In this document: positions 45,747-58,181 of the stretch, one piece after another
Layout: each line of letters opens with the position of its first letter
How positions within the stretch are numbered: position 1 is the stretch's first letter
Assembly (NCBI GenBank): GCA_027946555.1
Contig: JAPEVC010000174.1
Span: forward strand, 1-64,000
DNA: 64,000 nt
From: Gnomoniopsis sp. IMI 355080
Lineage: Eukaryota > Ascomycota > Sordariomycetes > Diaporthales > Gnomoniaceae
Direction of reading: 5' to 3'
Program-made: the position numbers and the translations under genes
Notes under the pieces: model-generated
Told to the model about the DNA's origin: nothing
The model's input: only the letters and a program-made list of their open reading frames with translations
Databases searched by the model: none

Positions 45747-47917
45747 ATGATAGTGTCCAAAATGTTCTTTAGAGCAATCGGAGCCATTGGCGCATATTCA
45801 ACTCTGAGTGCTGCTACGGGAGAGATATATCGCAATGGCTCTGTCCTCGCACCGTGTAACTCAACCCTTTTCTGCTATGGCGAGATCCTCCATGAGATTC
45901 AGCTCGCCAGGCCATTTTTAGATTCCAAGACCTTTGTGGACATGTTGGTGTTCCAAAAGCAGACTTACCCTCTCTCTCTACAGGCCATATCGCTGATATA
46001 ACAGAGTAGGCCCACGACGAGCCCGCTGGAAGAAGTCCAAGCAGCCTTCGACCAGTTGTCGAAACCACTACAAAATGGCACGGAACTTATGAATTTCTTA
46101 TCGGCACATTTCTCCCCAGCTGGGGCAGAGCTCGTCCCTCTCACAGGTGCGAATTTGACTACTAATGCAACGTTCCTCACATCCATGAACAATCCTATCA
46201 ATGAGGAGTTTGTTCAAGTCGTCATGTCGAAATGGGAGAACCTGACCAGGGTATGGAACGAGACAAGCGTCTGCGCCGAGTGCCAGAGCAGCTTCATTCC
46301 CATCAAGCGGCCGTTCGTCGTCGCCGGAGGCAGGTTCAGGGAGGCGTACTACTGGGATTCCTACTGGATCCTCCAGGGCTTGCTGAGGACGGGCGGGAGT
46401 TTCACGCAGATCTCAAGGAACCAGATTGAGAATTTTCTTGATAACGTCGAGAACTTTGGTTTTGTGCCCAATGGGGGAAGGAAATATTATCTGAATAGAT
46501 CGCAGCCTCCCATGCTTACCCAGATGGTCAAGATTTACATGGAGTATGCGGGTGACACCTCCATCCTCACTCGCGCCCTCCCCTTATTGATGGCGGAGCA
46601 CGACTTCTTTGTCCAAAACCGGTCGGTCTCTTTTGATCTTGCTGATACTAACAAGACTTATATTCTAAATCAGTAGGTATAATGAAAACTCTCGTACACC
46701 CCTGAAAGACTGCGACTGACAGCAGATGCAGATACAATGTTGAGAACAATCAACCGCGACCCGAGTCCTACCGTGAGGACTGGGAGCAAGTCAACAACGC
46801 CTCCTACTACGCGGCCTCCGGCGACATCTACGTCGCTCCTAATTTGACCGCCACAGAAGCGTTCTCTCTATACCGCAACCTCGCCTCGGGTGCCGAGTCA
46901 GGATGGGACTTCAGCTCTCGCTTCCTCCGTAATCCAAGAGACGCTATCGATGATATTTCTTTCCCGCTCCGATCCCTCAACGTGGTAAATATGGTTCCTG
47001 TCGACCTCAACTCGTTCTTGTACTGGAATGAGATAGCCATTGCCGAATTTCTGGTCAGAGATGGCCAGGCGGACAACGCCACGCTCTGGGAGGAGCGAGC
47101 TCAGCAGCGCGCCGAGGCCATGCACGCCGTGATGTGGAACGAAACGCTGAACACGTACCTCGACTACAATCTAACCTCAAACTCGCAACAGGCCTTCACA
47201 GCCCGTGACGCCGATGCACTGCCCATTGAAACAATGTCCGCGCCGACCAATGACACCCAGGTCGTCTTCAACGTTGCACAGCTTCTCCCTTTCCTCACCG
47301 GCGCCGCACTGCCGGAAGTCAAGGCCAACTCCACGCTCGTCAAAAAGGCCTTCGAGCGCGTCTCACAGTTCCTAGATGCCCGGGCAGGCGGCATTGCCCC
47401 CACTAATTTCCGGACCACTCAGCAATGGGATCAACCCAGCGTCTGGCCACCGCACATGCAAATGCTCATGGACGCGTTGCTTCAGACGCCCTCTGATGAT
47501 GATGCGTGGGCCTGGGCGCATGACCTTGCACTGCGCCTGGGCCAGCGCTATCTTGACTCGGCGTACTGCACCTGGCGTGCGACGGGTGGGGAGACGGATT
47601 CGTCGCCGAAGCTGGGCGGCCTGAATGCGAGCACGGACTTGGGTGGGCTCATGTTTGAGAAGTACAGCGATGAGTCGCTCAATCAGGCTGGTGGCGGCGG
47701 CGAGTATGAGGTGGTGGTGGGCTTTGGATGGTCCAATGGCGTTCTCATTTGGGTGGCTGATACGTTCCGCGACAAGCTGCAGACGCCGCCGTGTACCTCA
47801 GATCTTGTGATTCCAAATCCGCCGACAGGTGTGCAAAGGAGGAGTGCCGTCGAGCTGGCCTCTTGGGACGCGCAATGGATAAGTCGATCTGTTGGAGGCC
47901 AGGCTGGAATCCGATGA
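45747..47917 (+). CDS. Secreted GH37 trehalase
   Basis: Hydrolyses alpha,alpha-trehalose to glucose, here outside the cell or in the vacuole. Exons 45747-45943, 46010-46672 and 46732-47917 (introns 66 and 59 bp) give 681 aa. Start at 45747 or the ATG five codons later; both give a signal peptide with an IGAIGAYSTLSAATG core. The joins restore family motifs: DSKTFVDMPTTSP at the first, LNQYNVENN at the second. GH37 signature 1 is GGRFREAYYWDSYW (172-185), with Ala rather than Pro before it, and signature 2 QWDQPSVWPP (518-527). More than ten N-x-S/T sequons and no Ca-binding N-terminal region argue for the secreted/acid-type role, not cytosolic neutral trehalase. The first donor (GTTGGT) is weak. 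Convergent with DGAT2. Confidence 0.93.
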
Positions 47918-48452
47918 ACAATTAGCTGGACCACATATGTTGGACTGCAATTTCATGTTGCGCTTCTCAGTAATAGTTCATAGAATTGCCTCCGGTTCTT
48001 TAACCACCTCTCGGAGCCCAATCTACTGGCCGACACCAAGACTTTGTCATGCTTCATCACGAGTAGAAAACTTCCAGACCTGCGCCCGCGATGTTGTAAC
48101 TTCGTCTGGCACCGTGATAAGCAGTGCTCTACGTATATCAAGCTTTTCTACACATAGCTCGTGCTGAAGATGCAAACCCGACCGCAAAGTTCTGATTGGG
48201 CGCACGCACTCTCATGAAAGCTTTGAAAGACGTCGATTCCTCCATCGACTCCTCATTCCCTTTTTGCCTCTCTGTCTTTTCTCGGAGGCGGAATAGCTCG
48301 TCTCAACATTTTCAGGTCCACAATCTCGAGCCAGTCGGGCTTTTGAGACCCCCGTCAACATCGCCTTGGGTACAAATATGCAATTGGTGATATACTCGCC
48401 GGCTTCCGCCAGCGTACACGCAATCAAATGTTCGCACAAGATCCGTGGCGAC
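47918..48452. other. Convergent intergenic region
   Basis: 535 bases between the 3' ends of trehalase (+) and DGAT2 (-). Nothing coding recognised. Confidence 0.5.
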
Positions 48453-50187
48453 CTAATCTAGGAACAGCATCTCCTCCTTTCTGTGACTGGCAAACTCATC
48501 CTTGTAACGATCCCATATCTTCTGCAGCTCCTCGACATACAGGTCATGAAGCCGGTTGATTTCGGTATTGTCTGGGTTGCCAGCCTGGACCACAGGGATC
48601 GGCTTGCCGACCACGATGTTCAGGGGTCGACGGTAAGGCATGAGGCCGACGTCATAGTTGAAGATGCCACGTCCATGGAGGAGAGGGACAGTAAATTTCC
48701 ACGCTTTGAGAAAATATCGCTGGAGGCCATGCAGCCAAGGGTGCTCGTGCGGATCAAGCTGGTCGTATAAATCGTTTTCGCCAAAAGCAAGGACAGGCAC
48801 GAGATCCGCGCCAGTCTGCAGCGCCAGCTTGATGAAGCCCTTGCGTTCCTTGATGACAAGTCGCAGAGTCTTTGGTTGGCCTTCGAGAGATTCACGCGCA
48901 CCACCGATGACTATTGTAATGCCTCGTCCCATGCCCTCATTATTCGGGCCGCCCCGGGTCAAAGCATTGGTGATGGACTGCTTGCTAACGGACTGCAGGC
49001 CCATGGAAAGGACGTATTCTCGGTACAATGGCAGCTGGAAATTGGACTCGAGCGTGCAGAGGCTGTTGGTAATACCAGGAAACTTCTCTGAGAACCCAAG
49101 AGCGTCTGTTGCGAACGCGGCCCAGGCACCATGAGAGATGATGCCATGAGGGTGATAGCCGAAGATATACTTTCTTGTCGGTAGAAGATCGTGCGTCTTG
49201 TGGAGCTTTGCAGGAAAGTACTCTGCAAAGTATGTCCAGATAGGCAGTCTGCGAAACCACTCCCTCCGCTTCTTCAGCTTGCCATCCATGGCATCGGTTG
49301 CAAATAATATCGAGAACAGATAGATGATAACTACAACACACAGGTTAGAGAACTCGACAACACGACATCACGGTACTGCAAAGAGAGAAGAGATTTCAGA
49401 CAAGACGTACTGATGGGCCAAAAGATAGGAACAGCACAGAAAGCAAAGAAAATAGACAGAGATAAGCCTATGCCGACGCAGTGCATCAAGACGGCAGCGG
49501 TCTGCAGTCGACGCTTGACTGGCACTCCAAGCGGCGCCCACCGCGCACCGCCCACCACAGCGGCCTTCTCCTTGTCTCGCCGGCGTTGCTGTCGTTCCTC
49601 GTCTTCGTCGTCGTCCGACCGGATCTCGGGATAGTCGACGGTGGTAGAAGCTTGGCTAATGTCAGGTGTGGACTGACTGGTCTCCTTTTCATCGGCATGG
49701 CGTTGTTCAGGTTGTTGCTCGGACCGGGTGTCTTCATTGCCATCCGCAGGGCCCTCTTTGACGGCTTGTGCGAAAGTCATGTTGCCGGCAGGTGTAGGCT
49801 TTGAGGTCTCCTCCGTGCCCCTCTTGCCATTCTGTGTTACTTCTCGAGACTCATATTGCCCTTCGCTTTGTCTCTTCTCAGCTACCACCGGATCTTCCTT
49901 TACAGCTTCTGCGTACGAGGTTGGTTCTGAGGGCGGTGGCACGTCCATGTTGCCATTTGTACCTGTACCGTTTTGGCCGTTCGTCTTCTTGGACTTGCGC
50001 TTGTTCTTCTTGTGCTCAGCGTCGTTCGGAGTTGTTTCGATACTCTGCACCAATGTTATTAGTCAGGCTATACTTCATCCTCCGCCATGCGCTGAAAGAC
50101 CAGGACAAGACTCACCACGCCACGATCACCATTGATCTTTTCATTCGACAGCGCAGCTAAAAGATTGGTGTCAACTACGTTTCCCAT
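48453..50187 (-). CDS. DGA1: Diacylglycerol O-acyltransferase, DGAT2 family
   Basis: ER/lipid-droplet enzyme that acylates diacylglycerol to triacylglycerol. Three coding exons on the minus strand: 50187..50116, 50044..49411 and 49330..48453, with introns of 71 and 80 bp (GTGAGT and GTACGT donors), giving 527 aa. The N-terminal 190 residues are Lys/Glu/Ser/Pro-rich and poorly conserved. A hydrophobic hairpin follows (about 205-248), completed by splicing (PIFWPIIIIYLFSILF), then EWFRRLPIWTYFAEYFP, catalytic HPHG at 295-298, and GGARESLE plus RKGFIKLAL blocks typical of DGAT2. Starting the last exon at its internal Met would lose the membrane hairpin. An ORF on the same strand overlaps the start codon (see 50171-50695). 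Confidence 0.94.
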
Positions 50188-50695
50188 GAATTTTCTTTTC
50201 CTGCTCACCATCACCGTCACGGATGAACCTGTCCAGCATCACAGATCCAGCAACCCTACCGAGCCCAGTACGCTTCACCTTCAGCGACGTGCGCGCCTTG
50301 CGGACGGCGTACGAAGAAACCGAGGGTGAGACCGGCGCTGCCATGGGGCTCGGACAGACGTCCTGACCTCCAATCATCTTCTCAGGCCCGGCCATTGTCT
50401 TGATCGGCTGAAAGAAGACCGGGTGCGTGGGAGGGCTGCTGTAAATGCTGCTGTCCTCATCCATCCCTTGTTCGGTTGGGGTGACGGGGCGGAGGATGAC
50501 GGTCGTAAAGCTGGACTCGGGAGAAATCTCACCTGCGGCGCCGTCGTCGTCGACGGAGGCCATTGGCTGTGGTGGGGCTTGCTGACGATCGCCCTTTGGT
50601 ATTCGGAAGCTGTCACCTTGGTCGGATTTGCCCTCGAAGGATGTTGCGCGAAGGTATTTGTTTCGATGAAGTTGCTGTCTGCTAACAGGTTGCAT
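50171..50695 (-). CDS. 174-codon ORF overlapping the DGAT2 start: upstream ORF or small gene
   Basis: Minus-strand frame starting at ATG 50695 and ending 17 bases inside the DGAT2 coding sequence, in a different frame. The residues look protein-like: Gln/Arg-rich start, an acidic Ser/Pro/Thr middle (DDDGAAGEISPESSF, LRPVTPTEQGMDEDSS), and a basic C-terminus (YAVRKARTSLKVKRTGLGR). No domain or signal peptide. If the DGAT2 transcript begins upstream of 50695 this would be a long overlapping uORF; otherwise it could be a separate small gene, an alternative N-terminal exon, or chance. An in-frame start at MASVDDDG (residue 45) is also possible. Confidence 0.35.
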   Translation of the reverse strand: MQPVSRQQLHRNKYLRATSFEGKSDQGDSFRIPKGDRQQAPPQPMASVDDDGAAGEISPESSFTTVILRPVTPTEQGMDEDSSIYSSPPTHPVFFQPIKTMAGPEKMIGGQDVCPSPMAAPVSPSVSSYAVRKARTSLKVKRTGLGRVAGSVMLDRFIRDGDGEQEKKIHGKRS

Positions 50696-52118
50696 GGACT
50701 CTGGACCTTGGGACGGATAATGCGGATGAGCAACCTTTCCAGAAGCTCTCCCTAGTGGTAGATCACTGCAGTTCCTGGCGCGATACCAGATGCTGCTTAG
50801 CCTCGCAAGGTATGACCTCAGACTCAGTCAACTGTACCCAACCACAGGCTGGAAATGGCAAGCTCCGGGAGGCGACCAATTGGAGCACGGGTGAGGAGCT
50901 CGTATCGAACAAAGGACGGACGTGAAGGTCTTGTATTTATTTTGTCGGCTTCTTGGATCTGGAAGGTGCAGTCGACCAACCTTGGTAGCTAAGGTAGCTT
51001 GAAGCCGCTGATTGTCAAGCTGAATCACGAGATGAAGGGTCCTTGAGTGCCTCGGGAAAGAGCTTTCCCCCAGGCGGGAAGCCTGTCAGGCCGTTTAGGC
51101 CGTTGCCAATGACGTTGCCATTGGAACTTTGCAGGTGCAGGGGGTTGTGGCTGGCCCCACTTTCACATGCTCTTTGTACATACTGTACTACAAAACTGAC
51201 GATGCCAGTTCAGAATTTCCGGAAGGCTCATATATTATCTTGCTACGTAGTAATCTCCGTCCGCTAAAACAGCAGCAGCGAATTTATTTGGAACGATGCA
51301 CCAGGAATCCTCCCAGTCATGTCCATTCCACAGTTCTCTAAGGACCTTGTTCGAAGGGTTGCTGTGCCCCACACTCACACAAATACAGTGGCCCTGTTCT
51401 CGGCTCGAGGTCTAATTATAACATGTCAAACCGCGGAACCGGAGAATGATCCATTTCGGCATCTCCGCTCAGAGGAGGTGCAGATCCAAAAGAGGATGGT
51501 GAACCGTAAAGTGGGTTGATGAGATCAGCCTGGTGGCAGATCAAAATTATTTCGCTTTCGAAGCGGTGCAAAGCTCCACAGTCCCAGCCAGGAGTGGCCC
51601 CAGGACCGAAGGATCGATGCCGAAGATTATGTACAATATTCTGTCCAGCTGAATGCTGTCTTGCCAACTCCGTCTCCACATCACCTGATATCAGAACATC
51701 CCCCGGATTTTCCTTATACACAGTATAGTTTGCCCAGCAAGTTCCGCGTCCTATCCTTTGAAAGATCGAGGACGAGGTGACAGGGCGGTAACCAAAAATA
51801 AAAGGTTGACCTGCCTTTCAAAAGGCTTACAGAAAGAAAGAATAAAACAAGGCAGGCCCCGCTAGTGCCGTGGCGGTATCTTCAGATGGCGGAAGAAGCC
51901 AAGCTCACGCTGGCTGGATGCAAATGCAGAAAAAGAAGGTATTTTCGTAGTAGTGCTCATAAGCAAAGATGCCGATTCTCCCCTAGTAAGAAGTAGATGG
52001 AATGCCTATGTCCCAAAGGCGGAAAGTCGAAGAGGAAGGGAACGTCGTCGTTATCGTAACTTTTTGAAACCCAGAGAGGAAAGAAAAGAGAAGGTATCAA
52101 ATGGTGTGGGAAAGCTGC
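50696..52118. other. Intergenic, 1.4 kb
   Basis: Between DGAT2 and the Sel1-repeat gene, both on the minus strand. No recognised coding sequence. Expected to hold the DGAT2 promoter and the 3' UTR of the neighbour. Confidence 0.5.
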
Positions 52119-54420
52119 TCATGAGCTAGCGGTTGTGTTGGATCGAGTCTTGTTGATGCCCAGGAAGTGCCGAGATTTAGACTTTGAGCGTGTCGACTTG
52201 GAGCTTTTGGTGCTTCTTTGGTCGTCTTCGTCCTCGTCGTATTTTGATTTATGGATCCTTCAAATACATTAGCATCCTGTCCAGAATTGCAAGTAGGATT
52301 TGAAGGCAACTCACCAACTGTTTCCAACCATGCTCATTCCTTTGGCCTCAGCCATCCGGTAAAATTTCGCTGCTTTCTTTAGATTCTTCTTGCAACCGAT
52401 GCCCTGTGCATAGCAGAAGCCGGCCTCGGCAAGTGCGTCAACATCGCCCCAAGCTGCCAGCCCGTTAGTCAGATACTACTTCATATGATTTTCAGAGTTT
52501 TGACTCACTGCCAGCGATTTCAAAGCACCGCAGCGCTAGGGTTTTGTCTTGCTCGATGCCCCAACCGTTCATGTGGCTCACGCCCAGTTCGTATATCCCA
52601 AGGGCCATCTGCGCTTTGCGAGTTCTCATTTCCGCCTTGTCAATCTTTTGCCCTTCCTTTGCGTTGCTCTCATCCTCCGCAATCTCGAGACCCGCAGAGT
52701 CAGTGGCCTTCCGCAGCCATTTCACAGCTTCTTCTGGATTTGGTCTCATACCCCAGCCGTGTCGACACGCAAGCGCATAGAAAAGCATGCCTGTGGGATG
52801 ACCCTGCTTGGCAGCGTACCGCAGATGATATGTCGATTCGTTGACCTTACCATCTTCGTGTAGCGCCAGTGCTTTATTGACGTGTTCTTCTGCAGACATC
52901 TCGGACATTGTTGCCATTGTCGTAGCTACAGAATGTTGAGACCGAGCTTTGATTGTGCTCGCATCACTGGTAGTCGCAGTCGCCGGCCGAGTCTGAGCAC
53001 GACCTCTCGCAGCGTCTTCTGAGTACCGTCCGTCGCTCGTTGATGGTCGACTGTTGCTTGGTGAAGGTTGTGTGCTTGGACGCGGCACTTCCAAGCTCGT
53101 TTCTCCCGATGGCCGTCCTCGCCCATCAGCACGACGATCTCGAGAGCTCGATGATCGTGACGGTGGCGAGGGTGGTGCTTGACCACCGAAAGGAATAGTC
53201 TGAACGTTACTCTGGGCCACTGGAGGCTGCTCCCATTTGAATGATGCCGGGATATGGCCGAATTCTTTCGAAAGCCTCTCGAGCATCTTCCCCCGTGGTA
53301 GACTAAACTTTGAATAAATGTAAGACGGTGCCCCGGGCGGTGGCTCCTCTCCGGGATCGGGAAACCCTTCGCTTTTAATACTGACAGGAGTGTCAACAGA
53401 TTCGTCCGCACGGAAGATGGAAGAGTGACTGTCCGAAGAAGGTTGTCGCACAGGCGGGTCGTATCGCGATGGCGTATCCAGGCCGGGGGTTAATGGGCCT
53501 GGAGTTCCTGCTCGGCTCATCGGCCGTGAAAAGTTGAAAGCTGGCCGGGGTAGTTCGGAAACATTCGAGCTAATCGAGGGAGATCTTTGTTGATAAGGCG
53601 AGAACACACCAGTACTACTCGCAGACAATTTCCGCGACCCGTGTGAAGAATGAAACGACGAACCCATAGCATCATCGCCACTGAGATCCATCGGCTGCGA
53701 CATAATACTGGAAGTCCTCTGGGGATAGGCAGACGTCGGGGGCAGCAGAGACTCATGCGATCTTTTGTGTCCCAGCTTCTGGGGGGTAGAGAGAGATGGG
53801 CCTGGAGTGATGGCCGTTCCGGGCTCAAGCGACTCTTGATCTTCCGCTGACGGCGTCTCATCAGCCAATCTAGCGTCGATACTGACACTATCAAAAGACG
53901 ATGGCGAATGCTCTCGCCTACCACCAAAGTAACTGCTCTTCTCATCCAGCGGTCCGATTTCCCGACCTCGGTACTGTTCGAAGGAATTTGGCGTGGGAAG
54001 AGGGAATGACGCATCTGGTGTTGGTGGGATATGGCTCATTCGTGGGTGCATAGACTGCGGTCTGTCGGGCGACTCCTCCAGCTCGGGCCTCATACCTCCT
54101 CCTGCTGAGAACTGCGGCAAGTCGCCGCAGTCAGAGGCGGACTCCGTCGACATTCCTCGGAAATACTCCGACCTCCCTTGGACAATGAGCGGGCTGTCCG
54201 TTGTCAATGGAGGTAATCGGCTGACCCGTTTGCCAGTTTTGGCGCTCTCCTCTAGCTGCTTGGCCAGCAGCCGGCTCTGAAGGGCGAAGGCATCGAGGGG
54301 GGAGAGCTCAGGGGGGACCTCTCCAGCAACGTGGAGGCGTGGAGATCGCAAGGGCCGTGATACGGAGGCTTGCGATTCGGTGCGCAGCTCGAGCTGCGCA
54401 GGTCGCGTCGGGGTCGCCAT
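52119..54420 (-). CDS. nif1: Sel1-repeat protein, Nif1/Dsf2-like
   Basis: Resembles the fission-yeast mitosis inhibitor Nif1 and budding-yeast Dsf2: a long disordered N-terminus plus C-terminal Sel1 (TPR-like) repeats; a cell-cycle or polarity role is inferred from these relatives. Three exons: 54420..52509, 52453..52315 and 52257..52119, with introns of 55 and 57 bp (both GTGAGT donors), giving 729 aa. Residues 1 to about 520 are Ser/Pro/Arg-rich with many SP/TP sites. The Sel1 region starts near EEHVNKALALHEDG, with repeats at GMLFYALACRHGWGMRPNPEEAV, ALGIYELGVSHMNGWG and the spliced ALAEAGFCYAQGIGCKKN. The final exon encodes a Lys/Ser-rich tail. Introns interrupt the last repeats, so unspliced reading truncates the protein. 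Confidence 0.85.
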
Positions 54421-57400
54421 GTTGGACTGCTCAATTCATTGACCCTTTCCGACCTCGTGTGCAGTTCTTTAGACACGATAAAGTGCGCGTTGCAGTCAGG
54501 AAACGCGAGAATGACGTCGTTGGTCTCGGGGAATGGACAGGAAATTTGTCGTGCCGTCGAAGCGTAGCCGCGTCGAGAAGTTGCAGTGCAAGTAGGTGTA
54601 ATTGACTGAGGACGTCAAAGTCGCTTGCAAGGTAGAACCTCGTGGCAAACGATGGAATCGATGAAATGCGAGGGTCAACCAGCTTCTTGGAGTTGAAGGA
54701 CAAGAAAGAAACGATGACCTGACAAGCCGGGAGGATCAGTGGTCAGTGGCGCATGAATGGTGTTTGCGACCCCTGATGCAGCATGTATATGCCCAGAAAC
54801 GATGTGTGGCGAAAGGAACTAGCTTGTGACTGAAAATCACGAGTTGGATACGAAGTCCCTAGTAGTGTTTGACACACTTTGAGGCTTAGCCGAAGGTCTG
54901 TGATTGCTTCCACAATACCTATGTTGACCTTTGGCCTGCTCCACTGGACCCTGAATTGCGAGCGAGTGACTGTGAGTTTCAGTAGCCTGTTGTCGTCCTG
55001 AAGATGAAAAATTGTCGGGAGGTACAGGCTGCAGTTGTTGATCGACGTAATGCTCGCATAAAGATCAAAAGATGGTTGCGGTTGATCCTAACTTGGTTTT
55101 GCCGATGTTGAAGGACGACTAAAGGAGCGTTTGACCCCAAAGATGGGTGGGTTGGCCGGGTGGACAGACGAGTGCTTGCAGATGCAGAAACTTGGGGATG
55201 AGGAGGTCGACAAGACAATGCCCGTGGGACGGAAACAAAAGTTCAAGTGAGTGTTGGCTTGGCAATGCTACCGCACTGCCTCTTGACGGCCAAAGGACCC
55301 GTGCTGCAGGGACGGAGCAGAGATATAGACCGCGACGAGTCAATAAAAACGAGAACTAAGAAAGTTTGCCTAGCCGTCAGGGTCTTCTCTGAACCTAGAG
55401 TCTAGTTTGTAACCTAGAGTCTAGTCAAACTAGATTCAGGACACCCGTCTCACACCTAACAGCTCTCTAGGACCGTACTGCAGGTAGGTGGCAGGGAGGA
55501 AGGAGGGAGGAAGGGGAAGAAGAATCGAAGCCCAGAATCGAAGTCGAGATCGAATTCGGACAGGAAACAGGAGACGGGATCAATCATCAATTGCCAGGTG
55601 AGCAAGTGGAGGAAGAGGACTATGAAGAGTGGGCGCCGCGGGTACCTGACATTCTGCTGTGCTACGGGGACAATTTTGTGTACACGAGGGTCGAGGCACA
55701 AGGCAGAAGCAGTGTGGGAATACAAGCGGATCGTCGTCCTGTCTACCCAAAAAGAAAAAAAACGGTTTGGGGCTAACAGGGGCGACAGCATATAAATGGA
55801 ACGGCAGACCGGGCAATCCTGAGAAAGGTCCCTCTGCCAAGCCACCAGGGTCAAGGCTTGCACAAGCCCCCCCCCCGGTCCTGGCAGCTTCTCGACCCCT
55901 TTCTAGTTCGTCGTCGTTGTGGATGGTCGACTACTCCTTACAGATCACACAATTGCCTGCCTGCACCACACAATCATGGTCAATGTTCAAACTCAAGTCG
56001 ACCCTCGCCCCGCGTGGCATGACATTGCGTTTCAGTGCGTTTGTGTTGGAGGATACGCGGACATACTGCCATACGTCAGTGATGCAGATGGAGGCCACGC
56101 TGGCCGCCTGCAGTGTGCTGCAGGCTTCCCTCACAGGTCCCCAGGCCTGGCTGGCTGTTACGTATGACATACTGGTCCCGAGGCCTTCGTCTCGCGTCGG
56201 CTGTAGGCTAGGGGGTCCAGGCCATGGCCCAGTGGCAGGTTGCAGATGGCTGGGGAACATGCCCAAGCTCCTTCGCTTAAGACAAGTCCAGAAGATTGGA
56301 CTTCATTGCCGGCAAACGATATGAGGATGCAACCGCAGAGCGAGTCACGATCGACTCCATCCCCAACATCGCGTCTTCCTGATCTTCAAACCTTCTGACA
56401 AACCGCCAGCAGGTATCAGAAGAGTCCAAAATCTCCTGGTATCTGCATCATGGATCCATCTAGGCCTTCAGCACAGCCAGGCTCAGTCGCCCCGATCGGC
56501 TCTGATCAACATAACATACAAACCGTACCACGAGGTACGAGGTCTCCCAATCAGGCCGCAGGGCGCGTCTGTTTTCGAAGTACTTTCCAGGGGTCGAGAC
56601 CATGCACTATAAGCTCACTTTGCAGCTCATCTGATCCGCTTGCATGCCATGTGGTTCGTCACTGACTAGCAGGTCGATCTCCAAAACGCCCGGACCTGGA
56701 CCTTGATAGATTGATTACCTAGGTGGCTTTCCAGAATGCGATAGAGCACTAAACGTCATGCAGATGGCATCACGCGATTGAAACAAGATGGGCCTCCAGC
56801 TTTTGTCAGACTGGTCAGGGTCGCAGGCGCCAGGACATAGCGGCCAAAGTGATCCCAATGGAGCAAACTATGAACAGTCTCGGGGTCCACGGTTCGTTCG
56901 AGGCTTCAAGCTTGACCCCGGGCAAGCCTCCTGCAAGAAAGATTTCATGGTTACATCCCGGATGAGTACATCATGGCTTTGCACATCAACCCCGCCTTCA
57001 CTCTCAATCGTCATGAACTCCCAAAAACAGTAGACTTTGTTGGTTGCAAGGGCTTGTTGCACGACCGGTATTGTTACCTGTCACCGATGTAGGAACCAGC
57101 CGCAGTTGTCATATTGCGTGCAGCAACACACAAGATTGTCATAAATCATAAATACACAGTACATATCTCGTTCATCCTGCGGTATATTTGATGACCACTG
57201 TAACATGTCTTATTAATTCACCTACGGCCGTCCTATTGCGTAGTATGCAATAGTCATAACCGAATCTCGAACCGGTGACACCAAAGCCGAAAGAGGGCAT
57301 CATCTCCCGGCCCGGAGATTTCTCAACACTGGCATTCATGAACAGGCGCGGGGACGACCGCGAAAGACTGGTCCAGGATTGGGCGTCTTCCCCACACGGA

Positions 57401-58181
57401 AATTATAACTCGAAATGACAGAAATGAATTTCCCAGCACCGTGGCGCGCTAACATTCTAAGATCTGGTGTCGTTCCTGCAGGTATGGCGCGGATTGGCTA
57501 TAGGCAAAAGAAATATACAAGCGAGTCCGAAATTTATCGCGTCAGGTGTCGCCTTGCATTTCTCAAACTAGCGTCTGCACAATACTAACAACAATCTCCG
57601 GTAAGCTGGGGAGACGGCTTGATCAAGATTGCTTGGGCAACGTGAAATGGACGTGTCGACGGGCGTCCGTCAGCCAGTCATGACCACAAGCAAGCAGCTG
57701 GGCCTAAATTTGCTACTATGTACAGTACTAACTACGGCAGAGATTCGACGTTTGGCAGGTCAGCTCGGGCTCTGGTCTGAATCATGCGTAGCGTTGCATT
57801 CATCTCGGGCCGCCAAACGCGCTGACCCAAGCGGCCACTCACCTGTGTTCCGACGGGCTTTTATTGTGACGCAGTATAAGGCCAGGACCGACTGTATCGG
57901 AGCCCTCACAACTGGCCTGTGCCATCGCTGTCAACAAGACCTAGCCGATCCGGTTGGAACAGCCGCCCCTTTCACTATTGCAAGCACAGCGTAAGCGTAC
58001 TTCCGGGGCGACGACAAAACGCAGTGGATACACCCAATGGATCGCTGTGGGCGTCGTTTGGTATATGAATGAAATTTTTATTTTATTTCCAGGATGCCTA
58101 ACCGAAACTCCATGGCCCATGCAAAGCAATAGAATAGGAGAAATAAGTAACGCCTCTCTCGACTTCCCAATTCCCCCAAGC
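54421..58181. other. Intergenic, 3.8 kb
   Basis: Large gap upstream of the Sel1-repeat gene and downstream of ERV46. The longest frame (55659-56324, +) is compositionally unconvincing. It contains a two-copy 19-bp direct repeat at 55392-55429, a CCCCCCCCC run near 55870 and an ACCTAGGTGG motif near 56717. A long leader or non-coding transcript is possible but not shown. Confidence 0.45.
55392..55429. repeat. 19-bp direct repeat, two copies
   Basis: AACCTAGAGTCTAGT occurs at 55392 and again at 55411, with spacing of exactly 19 bases and diverging only at the unit's last bases. Non-coding. Confidence 0.75.

Noticed and set aside
55659..56324. 221-codon plus-strand ORF
   Set aside because: Composition follows local poly-C and poly-A tracts, there is no recognisable domain, and overlapping frames run on both strands.
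57241..57290. GGTTCGAGATTC-like box on the minus strand suggesting a tRNA
   Set aside because: No matching A box, acceptor stem or anticodon arm could be assembled around it.
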